From NCBI GenBank assembly GCA_023700785.1, contig JAMPYH010000094.1, forward strand, positions 1 to 8,720: a stretch of DNA of 8,720 nucleotides, written 5' to 3'. Made by a program: the position numbers and the translations under genes. The DNA comes from Candidatus Zixiibacteriota bacterium (GTDB lineage: Bacteria; Zixibacteria; MSB-5A5; GN15; FEB-12). This document shows, in pieces, positions 6,385 through 8,720 of the stretch. Numbering within the stretch: the first letter of the stretch is position 1; every line of letters begins with the position of its first letter. The notes below the pieces were generated by a model that was not told the origin of the DNA, searched no databases, and saw nothing but the letters and a program-made list of their open reading frames with translations.

Positions 6385-7486
6385 GATCCGATTCATCGCG
6401 CAGAAGGAGTTGTATCATATCCTTCGGGATTTCCGCTCCCTGATCATCATATTCGTCATGCCGATCATGATGACCTTCCTCTACGGCTACGCCATCAATA
6501 TGGATATCGAGCATATTCCGCTGGCGGTGGTGGACAGAGACCAGACGGAGGATTCACGAGCCTTCATTGAACGCTTCTACGCGTCCAACTATTTTTTCCC
6601 GCCAGGCGAACAGGCCAATTTTTTCGACCCGCAGCATCTTTTGCGCGGCGGGCATGCCGCGGCGGTGCTGATCATCCGGCCCGGCTTCAGCGAGGCGCTG
6701 CGAGGAGGACGCCCCTATGAGTTGGGGCTGCAGATCGACGGCTCCGAAGTTTCGCAGGCCGGCGCGGTGGTCGCTTACGCCAACGCGCTGCTGAGCCAGT
6801 TCCTGAGAGACAAGATGCTGGCTCCCGGCGCGATCATGCCGGGCGTGACCATATCGCAACAGGTAATGTACAACCCCGATCTCCAATCGTCGCACTTTTT
6901 CGTTCCGGGGATCGTGGCGGTGATCCTGCTCATGATCTCGGCCCTGCTGACATCGATAACGATCGCGCGCGAAAAAGAGACCGGCACCATGGAGCAGTTG
7001 CTGACCGCGCCGGTCACACCCGCGCAGATCCTTATCGGCAAACTGATCCCGTATATTATCATCGCGTTTCTCGATGGGTTGCTGGTGCTCGCGTTCGCCA
7101 AGGTACTGTTCGCGGTTCCCTTTGTCGGTTCGTTCTGGCTGTTGATCGCGCTGGAGATGATCTATGTGGCGACCGCGTTGTCCATTGGCATCCTGATCTC
7201 AACCCTGGTGCCGACCCAACAACTGGCTATGCAATTCGCGCTGTTGATCACCATGCTCCCGTCGATCATGTTGTCGGGGTTCATTTTTGCGGTCAAGAAC
7301 ATGCCGATCCCGCTGCAGGTAGTGAGCAAGATCGTCCCCGCGACCTATTTCCTGGATATCGTCCGGGGCATCATGTTGAAGGGGTCGGGGATAGAGATCC
7401 TCGCGCCACAGGCGGGTTCCCTGCTTATTCTCATGGTGATCTTCCTGACCATCGCGGTGCGACGCTTTAATACGAGGATCGGCTGA
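6377..7486 (+). CDS. ABC-2 type exporter permease 1 (YbhS/YbhR-like)
   Basis: This 369-residue inner-membrane permease is of the ABC-2 drug-exporter class. An amphipathic N-terminus leads into TM1 (about residues 20-42, ending GYAINMD). A large extracytoplasmic domain (about 45-172) follows, then five helices. The conserved cytoplasmic segment EKETGTMEQLLTAP (199-212) comes after TM2 and is the hallmark of this family, where it contacts the ATPase. The protein ends shortly after TM6 with RRFNTRIG. The start is GTG at 6377, inside the end of ATPase 2 (8-base overlap), which suggests translational coupling. It very likely forms a heterodimer with the next permease, as YbhS and YbhR are thought to do in E. 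coli. Confidence 0.92.
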   Translation: MHKIRFIAQKELYHILRDFRSLIIIFVMPIMMTFLYGYAINMDIEHIPLAVVDRDQTEDSRAFIERFYASNYFFPPGEQANFFDPQHLLRGGHAAAVLIIRPGFSEALRGGRPYELGLQIDGSEVSQAGAVVAYANALLSQFLRDKMLAPGAIMPGVTISQQVMYNPDLQSSHFFVPGIVAVILLMISALLTSITIAREKETGTMEQLLTAPVTPAQILIGKLIPYIIIAFLDGLLVLAFAKVLFAVPFVGSFWLLIALEMIYVATALSIGILISTLVPTQQLAMQFALLITMLPSIMLSGFIFAVKNMPIPLQVVSKIVPATYFLDIVRGIMLKGSGIEILAPQAGSLLILMVIFLTIAVRRFNTRIG

Positions 7487-7487
7487 T

Positions 7488-8720
7488 ATGTGGCGCGCGT
7501 TTATCGGGATCATTCGCAAGGAGTTCATCCAGGGGCTGCGGGATAAAAATAATCTCCGGATGCTTTTTGTCATGCCGGTCATTCAGCTGGTCGTGATGGG
7601 GTACGCGGTCAATACCGATGTCAAGCGGCTTCAACTTGATGTGTACGACTTCAGCCAGTCGGCCCACTCGCGGCAATTGATCGAGGCGTTCAAGGCCGGC
7701 GACTATTTTGTGCCGGTAAACCGCCAACTGGAGGGCGAAGCCGTTCCGCTTTGGCGCCTGGAAGAACGATTTCTGGGGAAGGACGCGGAAATGGCGGTGA
7801 TCATCCCCCAGGACTTCTCCGAGAAATTGGTCGCGGGTGATCCGGTGCAGATCGGCTGGATCGCGGATGGTTCTGACGCCAATGCCGCGCGCATGGGGCT
7901 CGGTTACGCCGGACAGATCGTGAGGACTTTCTCCAATACCATCACCGGGCGCAAACCGAATATCGAACTGCGCTATGATTACCTGTTTAATTCCGAGGCC
8001 GAGTCGCGCTATTTTATGGTGCCCGGGATTGTCGCGACGCTGTTGACCATGCTCACCCTCATGATGACCTCAATGGCGATCGTGCGTGAGCGCGAGCTGG
8101 GGACTTTGGAGCAGGTGATGGTGACGCCGATCAGCACCATAACATTCATGATGGGGAAGATCACCGCCTTTGCCATCATGTCGATGGTTATCATGGGAGT
8201 ATCGCTTCAGGTTGGGCTGTGGTGGTTTGATATCCCCTTTGCCGGGTCGCATCTGCTCCTGTTCGGCCTGTCGCTGCTTTATCTGCTGAGCACGCTTGGG
8301 CTGGGGATGTTTATTTCCACGCTCACGCACACGCAGCAGCAGGCGATGTTCCTCGCCTGGTTTTTCTCCATCTTTACGATGCTGACCTCCGGGTATTTTA
8401 CACCGATCGCCAATATGCCGGAATGGCTGCAGCAGGTAACATTGATCAACCCGATGCGTTATTATATTGAGATAGTGCGAGGGATCGTGCTCAAGGGAGC
8501 CGGTATGGCCGACTTTTATATGAGTGTGGTGGGGATGACCATTTTCGGTCTGGTGATCTTCGCGTTCGCGGCATTGAGATTCCATAAGCGGGCAAGAGAG
8601 AAGGGAAACATGCGAATACTGATCAGTGGCGCTTCGGGGTTGATCGGCAGCGCTCTGCTGCCTGCGTTGGAACGAGACGGCCACACACTTATTGCGCTTA
8701 CCCGGAAGCGTGGTTCGCAA
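7488..8720 (+). CDS. ABC-2 permease 2 read in frame into an NAD(P) epimerase domain (partial, no stop in window)
   Basis: Translated by hand from ATG 7488, one bp after the stop of permease 1, the frame stays open for 411 codons to the window edge. Residues 1-374 are a full ABC-2 permease: TM1 (about 25-43, ending GYAVNTD), an extracytoplasmic domain (about 45-172), TM2 (about 175-199), the family motif RERELGTLEQ (200-209), then TM3-TM6 (about 225-245, 254-278, 286-305, 344-363). A basic tail, RFHKRAREKGN, follows, where relatives normally stop. Instead the frame continues into a Rossmann start with GASGLIG (381-387) and ends ALTRKRGSQ, typical of TIGR01777/SDR39U1 epimerases. TM6 ends on the cytoplasmic side, so the added domain would sit where NAD(P) is found. 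This is either a true fusion or a lost stop codon; the permease part is certain. GAGG at 7474-7477 may serve as ribosome binding site. Confidence 0.85.
   Translation, partial: MWRAFIGIIRKEFIQGLRDKNNLRMLFVMPVIQLVVMGYAVNTDVKRLQLDVYDFSQSAHSRQLIEAFKAGDYFVPVNRQLEGEAVPLWRLEERFLGKDAEMAVIIPQDFSEKLVAGDPVQIGWIADGSDANAARMGLGYAGQIVRTFSNTITGRKPNIELRYDYLFNSEAESRYFMVPGIVATLLTMLTLMMTSMAIVRERELGTLEQVMVTPISTITFMMGKITAFAIMSMVIMGVSLQVGLWWFDIPFAGSHLLLFGLSLLYLLSTLGLGMFISTLTHTQQQAMFLAWFFSIFTMLTSGYFTPIANMPEWLQQVTLINPMRYYIEIVRGIVLKGAGMADFYMSVVGMTIFGLVIFAFAALRFHKRAREKGNMRILISGASGLIGSALLPALERDGHTLIALTRKRGSQ
8610..8720 (+). CDS. N-terminus of TIGR01777/SDR39U1-like epimerase, possible separate start (partial)
   Basis: From the ATG at 8610, 37 residues are visible before the window ends. 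MRILISGASGLIG contains the dinucleotide-binding GXXGXXG loop after the first beta strand. A helix (SALLPALERDGH) follows, then the second strand ending in LTR, where this family (for example E. coli YfcH) has its cofactor-contacting Arg. AAGGG (8601-8605) lies 4 bases upstream, so this could be an independent translation start. It lies in the same frame as permease 2, with no stop between them. The protein may therefore be made as a fusion, from this start, or both. Substrate is unknown for most of the family. Nothing here links it to the exported compound except the shared transcript and frame. Confidence 0.7.
   Translation, partial: MRILISGASGLIGSALLPALERDGHTLIALTRKRGSQ

Noticed and set aside
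8070..8720. Long open frame of 216 codons on the minus strand at the right edge
   Set aside because: It lies antisense to the permease-epimerase frame. Its product is very rich in Gln, His, Arg and Pro with no fold or motif, as expected for a shadow of hydrophobic Leu/Ile/Val codons.
1..8720. tRNA, rRNA, CRISPR arrays, insertion sequences or phage genes
   Set aside because: No regularly spaced repeats, transposase or integrase motifs, or recognisable RNA gene signatures were seen on either strand.

Overview
The window comes from a diderm (Gram-negative type) bacterium of moderately high GC content. This follows from a TolC-type outer-membrane factor, a lipoprotein periplasmic adaptor, Shine-Dalgarno sites on several genes and tight ATGA gene overlaps. 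The exact lineage cannot be read from the sequence. The style of the two leftward genes (an exported protein with a C-terminal zinc ribbon, and a 'VSCGGQ' membrane protein) would suit an uncultured FCB-like or Zixibacteria-like phylum, but that is only an impression.

Left part (1-1700), leftward transcription. There are two unrecognised envelope genes: a four-helix membrane protein (48-776) and a secreted or anchored protein ending in a CX2CX10CX2C zinc ribbon (984-1655). The 207 bases between them hold nested inverted repeats (879-958) that could fold as a branched RNA or be a dispersed palindromic repeat. A further inverted repeat lies at the very left edge (1-38).

Control region (1656-1917). 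This divergent intergenic stretch carries a palindrome at 1786-1798, a TTGACT -35-like box at 1843-1848, and two copies of a TetR-type operator (consensus TAACCGWTTRGTTA) exactly 30 bp apart, directly before a tetR gene.

Right part (1918-8720), rightward transcription. This is one compact operon: TetR regulator, TolC-like channel, HlyD/YbhG-like lipoprotein adaptor, two ABC ATPases, then two ABC-2 permeases. Junctions are overlaps of 1-8 bp or gaps of 1-3 bp. Order and motifs match the E. coli cecR-ybhGFSR exporter family, with two differences: the two nucleotide-binding domains, fused in YbhF, are separate genes here, and a dedicated TolC is included. The regulator probably represses the operon through the two operators until an exported compound binds it. 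ATP hydrolysis by the ATPase pair would drive the permease pair, and the adaptor and TolC would carry substrate across the periplasm and outer membrane.

The most unusual feature is at the right edge. The second permease has no stop codon. Its frame runs from 7488 to the window end without interruption and passes directly into the Rossmann N-terminus of a TIGR01777/SDR39U1-type NAD(P) epimerase (from 8610). It is either a real permease-epimerase fusion or a readthrough of two former genes. A second notable point is the complementary degeneration of the two ATPases, which predicts one dead and one working ATP site.
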